A stretch of 64,000 nt of DNA from Sphaerospermopsis torques-reginae ITEP-024 (GTDB lineage Bacteria; Cyanobacteriota; Cyanobacteriia; Cyanobacteriales; Nostocaceae), in NCBI RefSeq assembly GCF_019598945.1, contig NZ_CP080598.1, positions 5,022,001 to 5,086,000 on the forward strand, read 5' to 3'. The position numbers and the translations under genes are program-made. Of the stretch, positions 1 to 8,677 are shown in pieces (position 1 is the stretch's first letter; every line of letters starts with the position of its first letter). The notes under the pieces are model-generated. The model did no database searches. It was not told the origin of the DNA and saw only the letters and a program-made list of their open reading frames with translations.

Positions 1-999
1 ACCGAATTATTAAAAAGCATTGATTCTCGCATCACCACTACCTCAGTCCACTATGGTGACAGTTCCCAAAGAGTAATTATTGCTACTTCAGAAGGAACAT
101 TAATAGAGCAATCTTGGGTAGATATGGAAATGCGTTTTGCAGCGACAGCAAGAAATGGTGACACTGTACAAACAGGGAGAGAAACTACAGGATCACGCAA
201 AGCTTTTGAAGATTTAGTCAATTTAGATACTCAAGTTAAAAGCGCAGCCGAAAGAGCAGTAACAGCTTTATCCTTACCATCAGTTAAAGGTAACACTTAT
301 ACCGTCGTCATTGACCCCATACTTACAGGTTTATTTGTTCATGAAGCTTTTGGACATCTTTCCGAAGCAGATATGGCCTATGAAAACCCTGATTTATTAG
401 AGGTTATGACCCTGGGAAGGCGTTTTGGTTCAGAAGAACTACAAATTTTTGATGGTGCTGCACCCCAAGGTCATAGAGGTAGTTATTTTTACGATGATGA
501 AGGCACACCTGCCACAACTACGCAATTAATCAAAGATGGTGTGTTAGTGGGACGTTTGCATTCTCGTGAAACTGCGGGTAAATTAGGCGAAGCACCCACA
601 GGTAACGCCCGTTGTCTCGATTATCACTACTCCCCCATTGTACGGATGACAAATACCTGGATAGAAAGAGGCAAAACCCCAGTAGCAGATTTATTCACAG
701 ATATCAAAGAAGGAGTATATGCACGTAACTGGTTAGGGGGGATGACAAACGGGGAAATGTTCACCTTTAGCGCAGGTGAAGCGTGGATGATTAGAAATGG
801 CGAAATAGCTGAACCTGTAAAAGATGTTACCCTTTCCGGTAATGTTTTTCAAACCCTTGCAGATATCGAAGCCATAGGTGATGATTTTTACTGGGATGAG
901 TCCGGTGGATGTGGTAAAGGTGGACAAAACGGTTTACCTGTAGGTTGCGGTGGTCCTTCTTTGCGTATTCGAGATGTGGTTGTGGGGGGAGAAAGCTAA
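1..999 (+). CDS. tldD: TldD/PmbA family metalloprotease, 5' end outside window
   Basis: The frame is open from base 1, so the start lies upstream and only the C-terminal two thirds or so of the usual ~480 residues are here. The zinc-binding motif HEAFGH is encoded at 340-357, and the C-terminus carries the glycine- and cysteine-rich stretch GGCGKGGQNG followed by GPSLRIRDVVVGG, both typical of TldD. TldD works with its paralogue TldE/PmbA as a protease that trims unfolded peptides and processes some ribosomal peptides; the HExxxH-bearing partner is the catalytic one. The partner gene is not in the window. An ATG at 124 is internal, because homologous sequence continues upstream of it. Confidence 0.93.
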   Translation, partial: TELLKSIDSRITTTSVHYGDSSQRVIIATSEGTLIEQSWVDMEMRFAATARNGDTVQTGRETTGSRKAFEDLVNLDTQVKSAAERAVTALSLPSVKGNTYTVVIDPILTGLFVHEAFGHLSEADMAYENPDLLEVMTLGRRFGSEELQIFDGAAPQGHRGSYFYDDEGTPATTTQLIKDGVLVGRLHSRETAGKLGEAPTGNARCLDYHYSPIVRMTNTWIERGKTPVADLFTDIKEGVYARNWLGGMTNGEMFTFSAGEAWMIRNGEIAEPVKDVTLSGNVFQTLADIEAIGDDFYWDESGGCGKGGQNGLPVGCGGPSLRIRDVVVGGES

Positions 1000-1043
1000 C
1001 TAATTGATAATTGACAATTGACAATTGATAATTGTTTAATTCC

Positions 1044-1128
1044 ATGTTTAAAATCTCCCCTTTCCAGGGGAGAAAAGCCAAAAATTCCGCTTTTTCAAGA
1101 CTCTGACTTTCAAAGAGAGGTAATTGTC
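1044..1128. repeat. Dispersed ~85-bp two-hairpin repeat, copy 1
   Basis: This stretch is about 75-80% identical by eye to 15636-15720. It contains one hairpin of CTCCCC around TTCC and a second pairing AAAAGC with GCTTTT, and ends in GAGAGGTAATTGT. Both copies are preceded by runs of the tandem word GACAATT. It lies between the convergent genes tldD and coaE and could act as a terminator as well as being a mobile repeat. Confidence 0.6.
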
Positions 1129-1152
1129 CATTATTGAATCATATTCATGATA

Positions 1153-1740
1153 TTATTTTTTCATCACTTTATCTATCTGTTGTAAAAGTGATTCTAAACT
1201 ATAAGAATTATCTAAAACGAAATCCGCACGGGCAATTTTTTCTGATAATGGTAATTGACTGTTAATTCTCGCTACTGCTTGTTCATTTGTTAAATTATTC
1301 CTTTGAATTAATCTTTGCTTTTGCTGTTCTTCTGAACAAGAAACCACCCAAATTTCACTCACTAAATTTTCTAAACCAGCTTCAAATAATAGAGGAATAA
1401 CTAATACTAAAGTAGTTGCAGATGATTCATCAATAGTTTTTAAAAACCAATTTCTCACATAGGGATGAATAACATTTTCTACCCAAACCCTTTCCGCTGG
1501 TTGATTGAAAATAATTTCTCCCAATTTAGCACGATTTAAGTTACCATCTGCTAATAAAATCTCTTCTTTATTGTAACGTTGGGCAATTTGTGAGAGTATG
1601 GGAGAACCTACAGATACAGCATTTCTAGCATAAACATCTGCATCTAAAATCGGTAAATTATAAGTATTAGCTAAATAATTAGCCACTGTACTTTTACCTG
1701 TAGCAATACCACCTGTTAAACCAATTAGTCTTTTATTCAT
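1153..1740 (-). CDS. coaE: Dephospho-CoA kinase
   Basis: CoaE phosphorylates the 3'-hydroxyl of dephospho-CoA with ATP, the last step of coenzyme A synthesis in the cytosol. The 195-residue length fits the family (about 190-210). The N-terminus has the P-loop GLTGGIATGKST (residues 7-18), then LDADVYAR (substrate-binding Asp region) and a C-terminal half with VIPLLFEAG. The ATG start is followed within a few residues by the P-loop, as is usual for the family. It is convergent with tldD, and the DNA behind its start is repeat-rich, so it appears to be a single-gene transcription unit. Confidence 0.95.
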   Translation of the reverse strand: MNKRLIGLTGGIATGKSTVANYLANTYNLPILDADVYARNAVSVGSPILSQIAQRYNKEEILLADGNLNRAKLGEIIFNQPAERVWVENVIHPYVRNWFLKTIDESSATTLVLVIPLLFEAGLENLVSEIWVVSCSEEQQKQRLIQRNNLTNEQAVARINSQLPLSEKIARADFVLDNSYSLESLLQQIDKVMKK

Positions 1741-2099
1741 TAGATATTAGTCATTAGATATTAGTTATTAGTCATTAGTTATTAGTTATTAGTTATTAGA
1801 TGTTAGATGTTAGTTATTAGATGTTAGATGTTAGTTACAGCACTTTGCGTAACGATTAGGTACAAGAATTTAGGGCATATCATTACATCAAATTGAAAAT
1901 GAGATATAACCTGTACCAGATAGACGCGCAAAATGCTGTATTAGATGTTAGTTATTAGATGTTAGTTATTAGATGTTAGTTATTAGATGTTAGTTATTAG
2001 TCATTAGTTATTAGTTATTAGTTAGTTATTAATTTATTATATTTACCCAATCACCAATCACCAGTCACCAATCACCAATCACCAATCACAAATCACCAA
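1741..2099. repeat. Short tandem repeat tract (TTAGTTATTAGATG type) with embedded element
   Basis: The 359 bp between coaE and hemD carry no gene. They are irregular tandem copies of TTAGTTAT and TTAGATG words on both sides of a 105-bp inverted-repeat element, then copies of CACCAATCA next to hemD. Such heptamer-based tandem repeats are common in Nostocales intergenic DNA. Confidence 0.8.
1836..1940. mobile_element. MITE-like element with TA-flanked inverted ends
   Basis: The left end TACAGCACTTTGCGT pairs with the right end ACGCGCAAAATGCTGTA, allowing a few mismatches. The element sits inside an otherwise uniform TTAGATG tract, so it is clearly an insertion. If the outermost TA on each side is a target duplication, the ends would be CAGCAYTTTGCG, the pattern expected of an IS630/Tc1-mariner-type non-autonomous element. 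It has no coding capacity. A related single end is visible near 37845-37884. Confidence 0.65.
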
Positions 2100-2927
2100 T
2101 CACTTATGCGCCCATTGAATAATTGCTTTGAGTAAACCTTCAGCAGTGTATTCTTCTGCTTCTATATCAACTCTACCAAATAACTCAAAACAAGTTTTAG
2201 AAGTTTGGGGACCGATGGAAGCTATGCAAGTTTTGTCTAGATAATGTGTAATTCCTTCTGGAAATTTTGTTGCTGTTAATAGACAGAAAAATTGTACAGT
2301 TTTGGAACTAGCAAAGGTAATTACATCTAAAGAGTGGTTTTGCAAAGCTTTTTCTGCTGCTGGAGGAATAGTTTGGGGACAGAAAGATTCATAAGCGGGA
2401 ACTTCTGTGACTTCTGCACCCTTAGAAGTTAATTCTTGGACTAAAACTTGTCTTCCACCGCTTTCCACTCTGGGAAATAAAATCTTTTTACCTGATAAAT
2501 TTTCAGGAAAGTTAATAACTAAAGAGTCAGCGATAAAGTGAGGAGGAATAAAATCTGGTTGAATATCGTGTTTTGCCAGACTTTGGGCGGTTTTTTGACC
2601 CACAACCGCAATTTTTACCTTAGCTAAGGCACTTTTATCTTTACCTTTGGCGTGGAGTCTCTCAAAAAAGTAATCTACACCGTTAGTGGAGGTGAAAATT
2701 AACCAGTTGAAAGTTGATAACTTGGATATTGCCTCATCTAAAGCTCTCCAACTGGTAGGAGGTCCAATTTCCAAAGCTGGTAGTTCAATTACTGTAGCAC
2801 CTTCGGCAGTCAAGCGATCGCTAAATTGGCTAGACTGTCCCACAGAACGGGTAACGAGAATGGTTTTACCTGCGAGGGGAAAAGTAGGAGGATGGGGGGA
2901 GGGGGAGATAGGTATATTACTATGCAC
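2100..2927 (-). CDS. hemD: Uroporphyrinogen-III synthase
   Basis: HemD cyclises hydroxymethylbilane and flips ring D to give uroporphyrinogen III, the branch point of heme, chlorophyll, bilin, siroheme and cobalamin synthesis. The 275-residue protein shows KTILVTRSVGQSSQFSDRL near the N-terminus, the family signature FTSTNGVDYFF in the first lobe and the second-lobe motif DVITFASSKTVQFF. It lies 51 bp downstream of a SUMT gene on the same strand, consistent with a cobA-hemD operon. The first ~17 residues are low in complexity (SPSPHPPT) and overlap a repeat-like stretch, so the true start could be slightly further in. Confidence 0.93.
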   Translation of the reverse strand: MHSNIPISPSPHPPTFPLAGKTILVTRSVGQSSQFSDRLTAEGATVIELPALEIGPPTSWRALDEAISKLSTFNWLIFTSTNGVDYFFERLHAKGKDKSALAKVKIAVVGQKTAQSLAKHDIQPDFIPPHFIADSLVINFPENLSGKKILFPRVESGGRQVLVQELTSKGAEVTEVPAYESFCPQTIPPAAEKALQNHSLDVITFASSKTVQFFCLLTATKFPEGITHYLDKTCIASIGPQTSKTCFELFGRVDIEAEEYTAEGLLKAIIQWAHK

Positions 2928-2978
2928 GATTTTATAGTTATAAGAGAACTAATTAATAATAGTTTATCTTTTTTCATG

Positions 2979-3692
2979 TTACAGGAACTTCTGTAATCCT
3001 ACAACTTCACCAATGACGATTACAGATGGGGATAAATATAAACCCGTAGTTTTTGTCAAAATATTACCAAGTTCACTTATCCACACTTCTTGACTGGGAG
3101 TTCCTGCCCAACGGATGATAGCAATAGGTGTAGATTGAGATTTCCCATATCTTAGCAGTTGATGGACAATCTCCGCTAGATGTTTTCCCCCCATCAAAAT
3201 TACTAAAGTTTCTAATCTTGATAATGCTTCCCAGTCTAAAACCTCTGGTTCGTGTGCTGTTAATACTGCAAAACAGCGACTGAGTACGGTATCTGTGAGG
3301 GGTATTCCTGCTAATAAAGGTGCTGCTAAAGCTGAAGAAATTCCTGGTATGACTTCATACTCACAACCCGCTGCTTTTAACGCTTCTATTTCTGAAATAC
3401 AACGTCCAAAAATAAACGGATCACCTGATTTAAGTCTAACAACTTGTTGACCTTCTCGGCAATACTTCACCAATAAACTGTTAATTTCTCCTTGGGGTGT
3501 GCTGGGTTTACCGCCGCGTTTACCTACATCTAATTTTAAACAATTTGGTGGTACACATTCTAATAATTCCCTATCTACTAAAGCATCATAAATTAAAACC
3601 TCAGTAGATGCTAAGAGACGATAAGCTTTAACTGTTAAATATGCCACGTCTCCAGGTCCAGCACCAACTATGTAAACTTTATTTTTGGTCAT
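2979..3692 (-). CDS. cobA: Uroporphyrinogen-III C-methyltransferase (SUMT), copy 1
   Basis: SUMT adds two methyl groups from S-adenosylmethionine to uroporphyrinogen III, making precorrin-2 for siroheme and cobalamin. The SAM pocket motif VGAGPGDVAYLT is at the N-terminus, followed by VRLKSGDPFIFGR and PGISSALAAPLLAGIPLT. The usual GGDPFIFGRGGEE is changed here to SGDPFIFGRCISE, whereas the paralogue at 36150-36896 keeps the canonical form. At 237 residues it is a single-domain SUMT with no CysG extension. Its stop is just upstream of hemD, so the two are probably co-transcribed. Confidence 0.9.
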   Translation of the reverse strand: MTKNKVYIVGAGPGDVAYLTVKAYRLLASTEVLIYDALVDRELLECVPPNCLKLDVGKRGGKPSTPQGEINSLLVKYCREGQQVVRLKSGDPFIFGRCISEIEALKAAGCEYEVIPGISSALAAPLLAGIPLTDTVLSRCFAVLTAHEPEVLDWEALSRLETLVILMGGKHLAEIVHQLLRYGKSQSTPIAIIRWAGTPSQEVWISELGNILTKTTGLYLSPSVIVIGEVVGLQKFL

Positions 3693-3712
3693 TGATAATT
3701 GATAATTGGTAA

Positions 3713-3800
3713 TTGGTAATTGGTAATTGGTAATTCAATTTTGGATTTTGGATTTTGGATTTTGGATTTTGGATTGTTTTTCATTCACTCCAATCTAAAA
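3713..3800. repeat. Tandem repeats GGTAATT and GATTTTG
   Basis: Behind cobA there are tandem copies of GGTAATT followed by copies of GGATTTT and their inverse (CAATCTAAAATCTAAAA), which can fold back on each other. These are typical short tandem repeats of this genome, with no coding content. Confidence 0.75.
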
Positions 3801-3820
3801 TCTAAAATTTTCTTCCCCAA

Positions 3821-4285
3821 TCACCTGTTCCCTATCTCTTTCAGAATTTTCTCGATAGTTGCTGCTTTTTGCGGTTGACGTTGTTTCTGAAATAGTGCTT
3901 TTGATGTTTGTAAATTTTGGAGTGCTTCTGCTTTTTCGTCTTGCAATAATTGAATATTTGCTAACCTTAAATAAGCATCGGGATTTTTGGGACTGCGAGT
4001 AATTACATCATTAAATACTTCCTTAGCTTCTTCAATTTTTCCTTGATGGTTTAACAAATCACCTAATAATAATCTCACTACATCATTAGTAGAATTGATT
4101 GCTATTACTTGCCGAAAAGCTGCTTCTGCACCTGCATAGTCTTTTGCTTGAAAAAGATTAACTCCTTTTTGAAATAAATTTGAGGTGATTAAGGTTTTAA
4201 CGGCAAAATAAATCAAAAAGCCAATACTAACAGTGACTAAAGAAATGGCAATTATATTACTCAGTTGTGAATTTTCTAACATCAT
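3821..4285 (-). CDS. Membrane-anchored TPR protein
   Basis: This 154-residue protein has one N-terminal hydrophobic segment (about residues 11-30, IIAISLVTVSIGFLIYFAV) and then tetratricopeptide repeats covering the rest (AKDYAGAEAAFRQVIAINS and VITRSPKNPDAYLRLANI are recognisable). TPRs are protein-protein interaction scaffolds, so it probably presents a binding surface at a membrane. It starts 28 bp after the stop of the homogentisate prenyltransferase gene on the same strand, so co-transcription is likely; a role in assembling a membrane prenylation complex would be pure inference. Confidence 0.8.
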   Translation of the reverse strand: MMLENSQLSNIIAISLVTVSIGFLIYFAVKTLITSNLFQKGVNLFQAKDYAGAEAAFRQVIAINSTNDVVRLLLGDLLNHQGKIEEAKEVFNDVITRSPKNPDAYLRLANIQLLQDEKAEALQNLQTSKALFQKQRQPQKAATIEKILKEIGNR

Positions 4286-4313
4286 TGTAAATTCCTGTAA
4301 ATCCCTGGTCTAA

Positions 4314-5255
4314 CTAAGCTAAAATAGCAGCAATAGGAAAAATGAGATATTCTATAAAAAACAGTTTCCAGATAAACTGATAAAATTGAGCAATTTCGCT
4401 TTTGTTTTGCAAGTCCACTTTTTGACTTTTTCTCCAGATTAAAACTAAGGGTATAAGATGACTAATAAAGAGAAAGATAGGATTCACTTCAGCTAATCTG
4501 AATATCCCCACAAACATCATCCCTAGATAACAAACTGTTAATACCCAAAGGGCGAGTTTAAATACTTTTCTTTGTCCTAATTGTATAGTAAAAGTGGTAA
4601 TATTATAAAGTTTGTCTCCTTCCAAATCAGGGATATCTTTAAAGATAGCGATCGCAAATGTAAACACCAAAATAAACGCTGTCAAAACCCAAACAGCAGC
4701 AGGTATACCTTGGCTTCTTTGAAATAACCAGCTAAAATGAGAAAACAACCCTAAATTAACAATAGTTCCCCGCACTGAAAAAATACACAAAGCCGCCCAA
4801 AAAGGAAACTGTTTTAAACGAATAGGTGGTAAAGAATAAGCAGTACCAATTAATAAACTTATCCCCACCATTCCCAGTAAAAAAGGACCATTTAGCCAAG
4901 CGACTAATAAAGCTAAAATACCAGTAATAATGACTATTAAATTACCCTGCTCCTGTGTAAATTCTCCTGAAGCTAGAGGTAAATGAGGTTTATTAATTTT
5001 GTCAATATCTACATCTTGTAATTGGTTCAAACCAACAATATAGATATTGCCACAGATACAAGCTAACCAAGTTCCGAAAATTTGACCTAAATGCGCTAGA
5101 GTAAAATTTGTGGAAGTGACACCAAGGGTTAGTAAATATAAACCCAAAACACTTAAACTTGTGCCAATAATAGTATGTGGTCGGGAAAATTTCCAAAAAG
5201 CATAAAGCCAACTTCCCGGAAAAATAGGTGAATTTTGTTGAAAAAATTGATTCAT
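4314..5255 (-). CDS. Homogentisate phytyltransferase (UbiA family)
   Basis: This UbiA-superfamily membrane prenyltransferase condenses homogentisate with phytyl diphosphate, the committed step of tocopherol (vitamin E) synthesis. The 313-residue protein is rich in predicted helices and carries both Asp-rich diphosphate/Mg sites: NQLQDVDIDKINKPHLPLAS after the second helix and KDIPDLEGDKLY in the second half. The sequence around FWKFSRPHTIIGTSLSV is typical of the cyanobacterial/plant HPT group rather than of UbiA or chlorophyll synthase. The next gene upstream (5348-6190) is a tocopherol-type methyltransferase, which supports the assignment. The homogentisate-forming enzyme HPPD is not in the window. 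Confidence 0.88.
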   Translation of the reverse strand: MNQFFQQNSPIFPGSWLYAFWKFSRPHTIIGTSLSVLGLYLLTLGVTSTNFTLAHLGQIFGTWLACICGNIYIVGLNQLQDVDIDKINKPHLPLASGEFTQEQGNLIVIITGILALLVAWLNGPFLLGMVGISLLIGTAYSLPPIRLKQFPFWAALCIFSVRGTIVNLGLFSHFSWLFQRSQGIPAAVWVLTAFILVFTFAIAIFKDIPDLEGDKLYNITTFTIQLGQRKVFKLALWVLTVCYLGMMFVGIFRLAEVNPIFLFISHLIPLVLIWRKSQKVDLQNKSEIAQFYQFIWKLFFIEYLIFPIAAILA

Positions 5256-5347
5256 TACTCGATTTTAGATTTTAGATTTTAGATTGAACCTACGCATAAA
5301 TCCATAGGCTAATAACAAATTATCAATTGTCAATTGTCAATTATCAA

Positions 5348-6190
5348 TTATTTCTTCCCACACAACAACCCAAACCTAATTAAACCTCGTTCATAACCAC
5401 GACTCATCAAACCCAAAGAAAGCGCCCCTTGAATTGTACTCCAACCAGAGAAAAGTAACCCAAAAAATGCTTGAGGAGTAAAAGCAGAGTCAATAACAAA
5501 ATTCCAAAAAGGAGCGACAGCAGTTGACCAATCAGCGGTGCGAATGTTGTTTAATGGTAATTGATGGGCGATCGCCTCATACTCTGGCAAGGAAATCACA
5601 TAGGGTAAACAATAAACCCGATAAATGTCCTGTAAATGCTTTTGCTCATCCACAGTCAAAGGTGAAACATCCGTAGAACGATGACACCATGTAACCATAA
5701 TCAAAGTACCACCAGGCTTTAAAACTCGGTAACACTCTTGCAAAAACTTGGTTTTATCTGGCATATGTTCGCCACTTTCTAAAGACCACACCAGGTCAAA
5801 AGAAGCATCAGCAAAAGGCATTTCTTGGGCATTGGCAACCAGGAAATTACTCCTAGAACCCAAATTAGCCTCCAAAGCTCTTTCCTTGGCTCTAGCGGCT
5901 TGTACAGGGCTAAGTGTAATTCCCGTTGACACCGCATTGAACTTTTCAGCCAAGTATAAAGAACTGCCACCAATCCCACAACCCACATCGAGGATATTCT
6001 CTGCATCCTTTACCCCTGACCATTTCAGCACTTCTTCGATTAAATCAATTTGTGCCTGACGACGATCTTTTTGCTGCTTGCCATCTGCACCATAATAGCC
6101 GTGGTGCATATGTTCTCCCCAGATTTGTTCCCACAAACCAGAGGAAGCATCATAAAATTCTTGAATTTGTTGATAAAGTGTTGTACTCAT
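5348..6190 (-). CDS. Tocopherol-type SAM methyltransferase (gamma-tocopherol/MPBQ class)
   Basis: A class I SAM-dependent methyltransferase of 280 residues. The SAM site is ILDVGCGIGGSSLYLA, followed by NAQEMPFADASFDLVWSLES and the C-terminal beta-strand region YRVLKPGGTLIMVTWCHR. The N-terminal block IQEFYDASSGLWEQIWGEHM is the hallmark of the gamma-tocopherol methyltransferase family. I chose the ATG at 6190 (MSTTLYQ) over an in-frame TTG at 6211, because homologues begin close to this residue. It sits 92 bp upstream of the prenyltransferase on the same strand, making a small vitamin E cluster. Gamma-tocopherol methyltransferase is most likely; another phytyl-quinol methyltransferase is possible. 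Confidence 0.87.
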   Translation of the reverse strand: MSTTLYQQIQEFYDASSGLWEQIWGEHMHHGYYGADGKQQKDRRQAQIDLIEEVLKWSGVKDAENILDVGCGIGGSSLYLAEKFNAVSTGITLSPVQAARAKERALEANLGSRSNFLVANAQEMPFADASFDLVWSLESGEHMPDKTKFLQECYRVLKPGGTLIMVTWCHRSTDVSPLTVDEQKHLQDIYRVYCLPYVISLPEYEAIAHQLPLNNIRTADWSTAVAPFWNFVIDSAFTPQAFFGLLFSGWSTIQGALSLGLMSRGYERGLIRFGLLCGKK

Positions 6191-6339
6191 GAATCCACAG
6201 ATAAAGACCAAGCCGAAGTTAAAAAAATAGTCAGCATTTAGCTATCAGTGGTCAGCAATCAGCTTTTTAAAGGTTACGCCAAAAATCACGCTAGTGATAT
6301 TCTACTGTTTCATTAAAAATTCTGACTCCTGACTCAAGA

Positions 6340-6361
6340 GGGCAACCACAGGGGGTTGCCC
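6340..6361. repeat. Small GGGCAACC/GGTTGCCC hairpin
   Basis: GGGCAACC at 6340-6347 pairs perfectly with GGTTGCCC at 6354-6361 across a six-base loop. It lies between divergent genes, with no T-run, so a repeat element is more likely than a terminator. Confidence 0.55.
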
Positions 6362-6469
6362 CTAAGACTGACTCCTAACTTCTGACAAAAAATATATTTT
6401 TAGGCTACCATCTGTGTATTTAATTAGATAAGGGGATTTTTCTTTAAAAAGAAAATTGAGAATTTATTT

Positions 6470-7804
6470 ATGACTGTTGCTCGGACAATCTGCTTGGGGT
6501 TTATGGCTGTCATCCTAGCAGGAACTATCCTGTTAATGATGCCTTTCTCAACTAGCAATGGTATGTGGAATGATCCAATTGTAGCACTTTTTACTTCAAC
6601 TTCCGCAGTATGTGTTACAGGGTTATCAGTAGTTGATCCTGGTACTTATTTCTCCTTTTGGGGTCAATTGTTTATTGTACTGTTGGTGCAAATTGGTGGT
6701 TTAGGATACATGACAACTACCACCTTTTTGATTTTGTTACTTGGTAGGAGATTTGACTTACACCAAAAAGTTGCAATTCAACAAGCTTTAGATCGTCCAG
6801 GAATGAGTGGTAGTACGCAAATTATCCGTTCGATTATTGCTACAACCATGATTTTTGAAATTACTGGCATATTTTTATTACTGCCAGCTTTTGTTCCTGA
6901 TTATGGTTGGAATAAAGGACTTTGGTTAGCAATATTTCATAGTGTCAATTCTTTTAATAATGCAGGTTTTAGCCTATTCAAAGATAATTTAATAGGTTAT
7001 CAAACATCTGTATTAGTAGTTTTCACCGTTACAGGCTTAATTATTTTTGGCGGCATTGGTTATCAGGTAATTTTAGATATGTATCTTTGGTTGCGTGATA
7101 GATTTTTGAAAAAACCCAATGCTATAGTATTTTCTCTAGATTTTAAAGTAGCAACCAGTACGACTTTAATACTTTTAATCTTGGGGACAATAGCTTTCTT
7201 TTGTATAGAAATTAGAAATCCTCAAACATTTGGTAATTTTAGTCTTTCTGACCAATTATTATTAGCCTGGTTTCAATCTGTCACCCCTAGAACTGCTGGA
7301 TTTAACACCATTGATATTGGCAAAATGACCGATGCAGGCTTGTTCATTACCATTGCCTTAATGTTTATTGGTGCAAGTCCAGGTGGTACAGGAGGAGGTA
7401 TAAAAACTACAACATTGAGAGTTCTCACCAGTTGTACAAAAGCTATACTCCAAGGCAAAGAGGAAGTTTTACTATACGATCGGAAGATAGCAATATCACT
7501 AATATTAAAAGCTGTAGGTGTAGTAGTTGGGTCTCTATCTACAGTGATTGGAGCAACTATTTTAATTAGTTTGACAGACCCAAAATTAGAATTTATTCAA
7601 ATTCTTTTTGAAGTGGTATCAGCTTTTGCTACAGTAGGTTTATCAACAGGGATAACTGCTGGTGTTTCCATCGCAGCAAAACTGATTTTAATTATCACAA
7701 TGTATATAGGGAGAGTCGGTGTTTTATTGTTGATGTCAGCTATATTAGGTGATCCTCGTCCTAGCAGAGTTCACTATCCTGAAGAAAATTTACTTGTTGG
7801 GTGA
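6470..7804 (+). CDS. ktrB: Potassium/sodium-coupled K+ transporter subunit KtrB (TrkH family)
   Basis: KtrB is the membrane pore of the Ktr K+ uptake system, important for osmotic adaptation in cyanobacteria. The 444-residue protein contains the four degenerate P-loop/selectivity-filter segments in order: SAVCVTGLSVVD, NSFNNAGFSLF, SVTPRTAGFNTID and SAFATVGLSTGIT, each with the conserved filter glycine. Helices fill the rest. The regulatory subunit gene ktrA follows 104 bp downstream on the same strand. The region ahead of the start holds a TTTTTCTTTAAAAAGAAAA palindrome (about 6439-6457). Confidence 0.93.
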   Translation: MTVARTICLGFMAVILAGTILLMMPFSTSNGMWNDPIVALFTSTSAVCVTGLSVVDPGTYFSFWGQLFIVLLVQIGGLGYMTTTTFLILLLGRRFDLHQKVAIQQALDRPGMSGSTQIIRSIIATTMIFEITGIFLLLPAFVPDYGWNKGLWLAIFHSVNSFNNAGFSLFKDNLIGYQTSVLVVFTVTGLIIFGGIGYQVILDMYLWLRDRFLKKPNAIVFSLDFKVATSTTLILLILGTIAFFCIEIRNPQTFGNFSLSDQLLLAWFQSVTPRTAGFNTIDIGKMTDAGLFITIALMFIGASPGGTGGGIKTTTLRVLTSCTKAILQGKEEVLLYDRKIAISLILKAVGVVVGSLSTVIGATILISLTDPKLEFIQILFEVVSAFATVGLSTGITAGVSIAAKLILIITMYIGRVGVLLLMSAILGDPRPSRVHYPEENLLVG

Positions 7805-7908
7805 TTCAATTTTGGATTTTAGATTTTGGATTTTGGATTGATCATATTTGACTAACTCTCATCTAAAATTGCAACTTTTATTCCCTATTCCCTATTGGCT
7901 AGTTAAAA

Positions 7909-8604
7909 ATGAACCTTTCATCATTAAAATTTTTTCGCAGTTTACGCCAAGATAATCAACAATTTGCTGTAATTGGGTTAGGTCGCTTTGGTCGTTCTGT
8001 TTGTGCAACACTGCACAGTTTTGGTTATCAAGTTCTAGCGACAGATGTTGATGAAAAGCGAGTTTCTGAAGCTTTAACTGATGAAATAGTCAGTCATGCT
8101 GTACAACTAGACTCCACAGAACCTGCTGCACTCAAAGAAGCTGGTATTTTTGAATTTGATACAGTAATTGTAGCTATTGGTAACTATATTCAAGAAAGTA
8201 TTATCACCACTCTCAATGTCAAAGAAGCTGGTGTACCTCATGTAGTTGCTAAAGCTTCTAGTGAAGTTCACCGCAAGCTATTAAAAAGAGTGGGCGCAGA
8301 TCATGTAGTTTTCCCTGAATATGAAGCCGGTTGTGCTTTAGCTAGGACATTGACTAAACCTTCAATTTTAGATCGCTTTGACCTTGACCCAGATAATAGC
8401 ATTGTTGAGGTAATTGTCCCTGATGAATTTCACGGTAAAACTGTTGCAGAAATTCAACTGAGAAATCGTTATGGTTTAAATTTGTTGGCAGTAAGTCAGG
8501 ATGGTAAATTTAAGATTAATCCTGACCCTAGCAAGCGTTTAGAACGTGGTTCAGCTATGGTAGTAATTGGTTGCAATAAAGATATTAATCGTTTACCAAT
8601 TTAG
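7909..8604 (+). CDS. ktrA: Ktr potassium uptake regulatory subunit KtrA (RCK domain)
   Basis: KtrA is the cytosolic RCK (regulator of K+ conductance) ring that binds nucleotides and gates KtrB. The Rossmann motif GLGRFGRSVCATLHSFG with the downstream acidic residue in LATDVDEKRV is at residues 22-48, and the C-terminal part (from about residue 140) resembles a TrkA-C ligand domain (VIVPDEFHGKTVAEIQLRNR). At 231 residues it is the expected size. It follows ktrB on the same strand, with a stretch of GATTTTGG repeats between them, so either co-transcription or its own promoter is possible. Confidence 0.92.
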   Translation: MNLSSLKFFRSLRQDNQQFAVIGLGRFGRSVCATLHSFGYQVLATDVDEKRVSEALTDEIVSHAVQLDSTEPAALKEAGIFEFDTVIVAIGNYIQESIITTLNVKEAGVPHVVAKASSEVHRKLLKRVGADHVVFPEYEAGCALARTLTKPSILDRFDLDPDNSIVEVIVPDEFHGKTVAEIQLRNRYGLNLLAVSQDGKFKINPDPSKRLERGSAMVVIGCNKDINRLPI

Positions 8605-8677
8605 GTGATTGGTGATTGGGGACTGGGGACTAGGGACTGGGAAAGACTTTTACCAATTACCAATTACCAATTACCAA

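Noticed and set aside
6439-6457. TTTTTCTTTAAAAAGAAAA as a ktrB operator or terminator
   Set aside because: A palindrome of only A/T-rich bases in AT-rich DNA can easily arise by chance; noted only within the ktrB entry.
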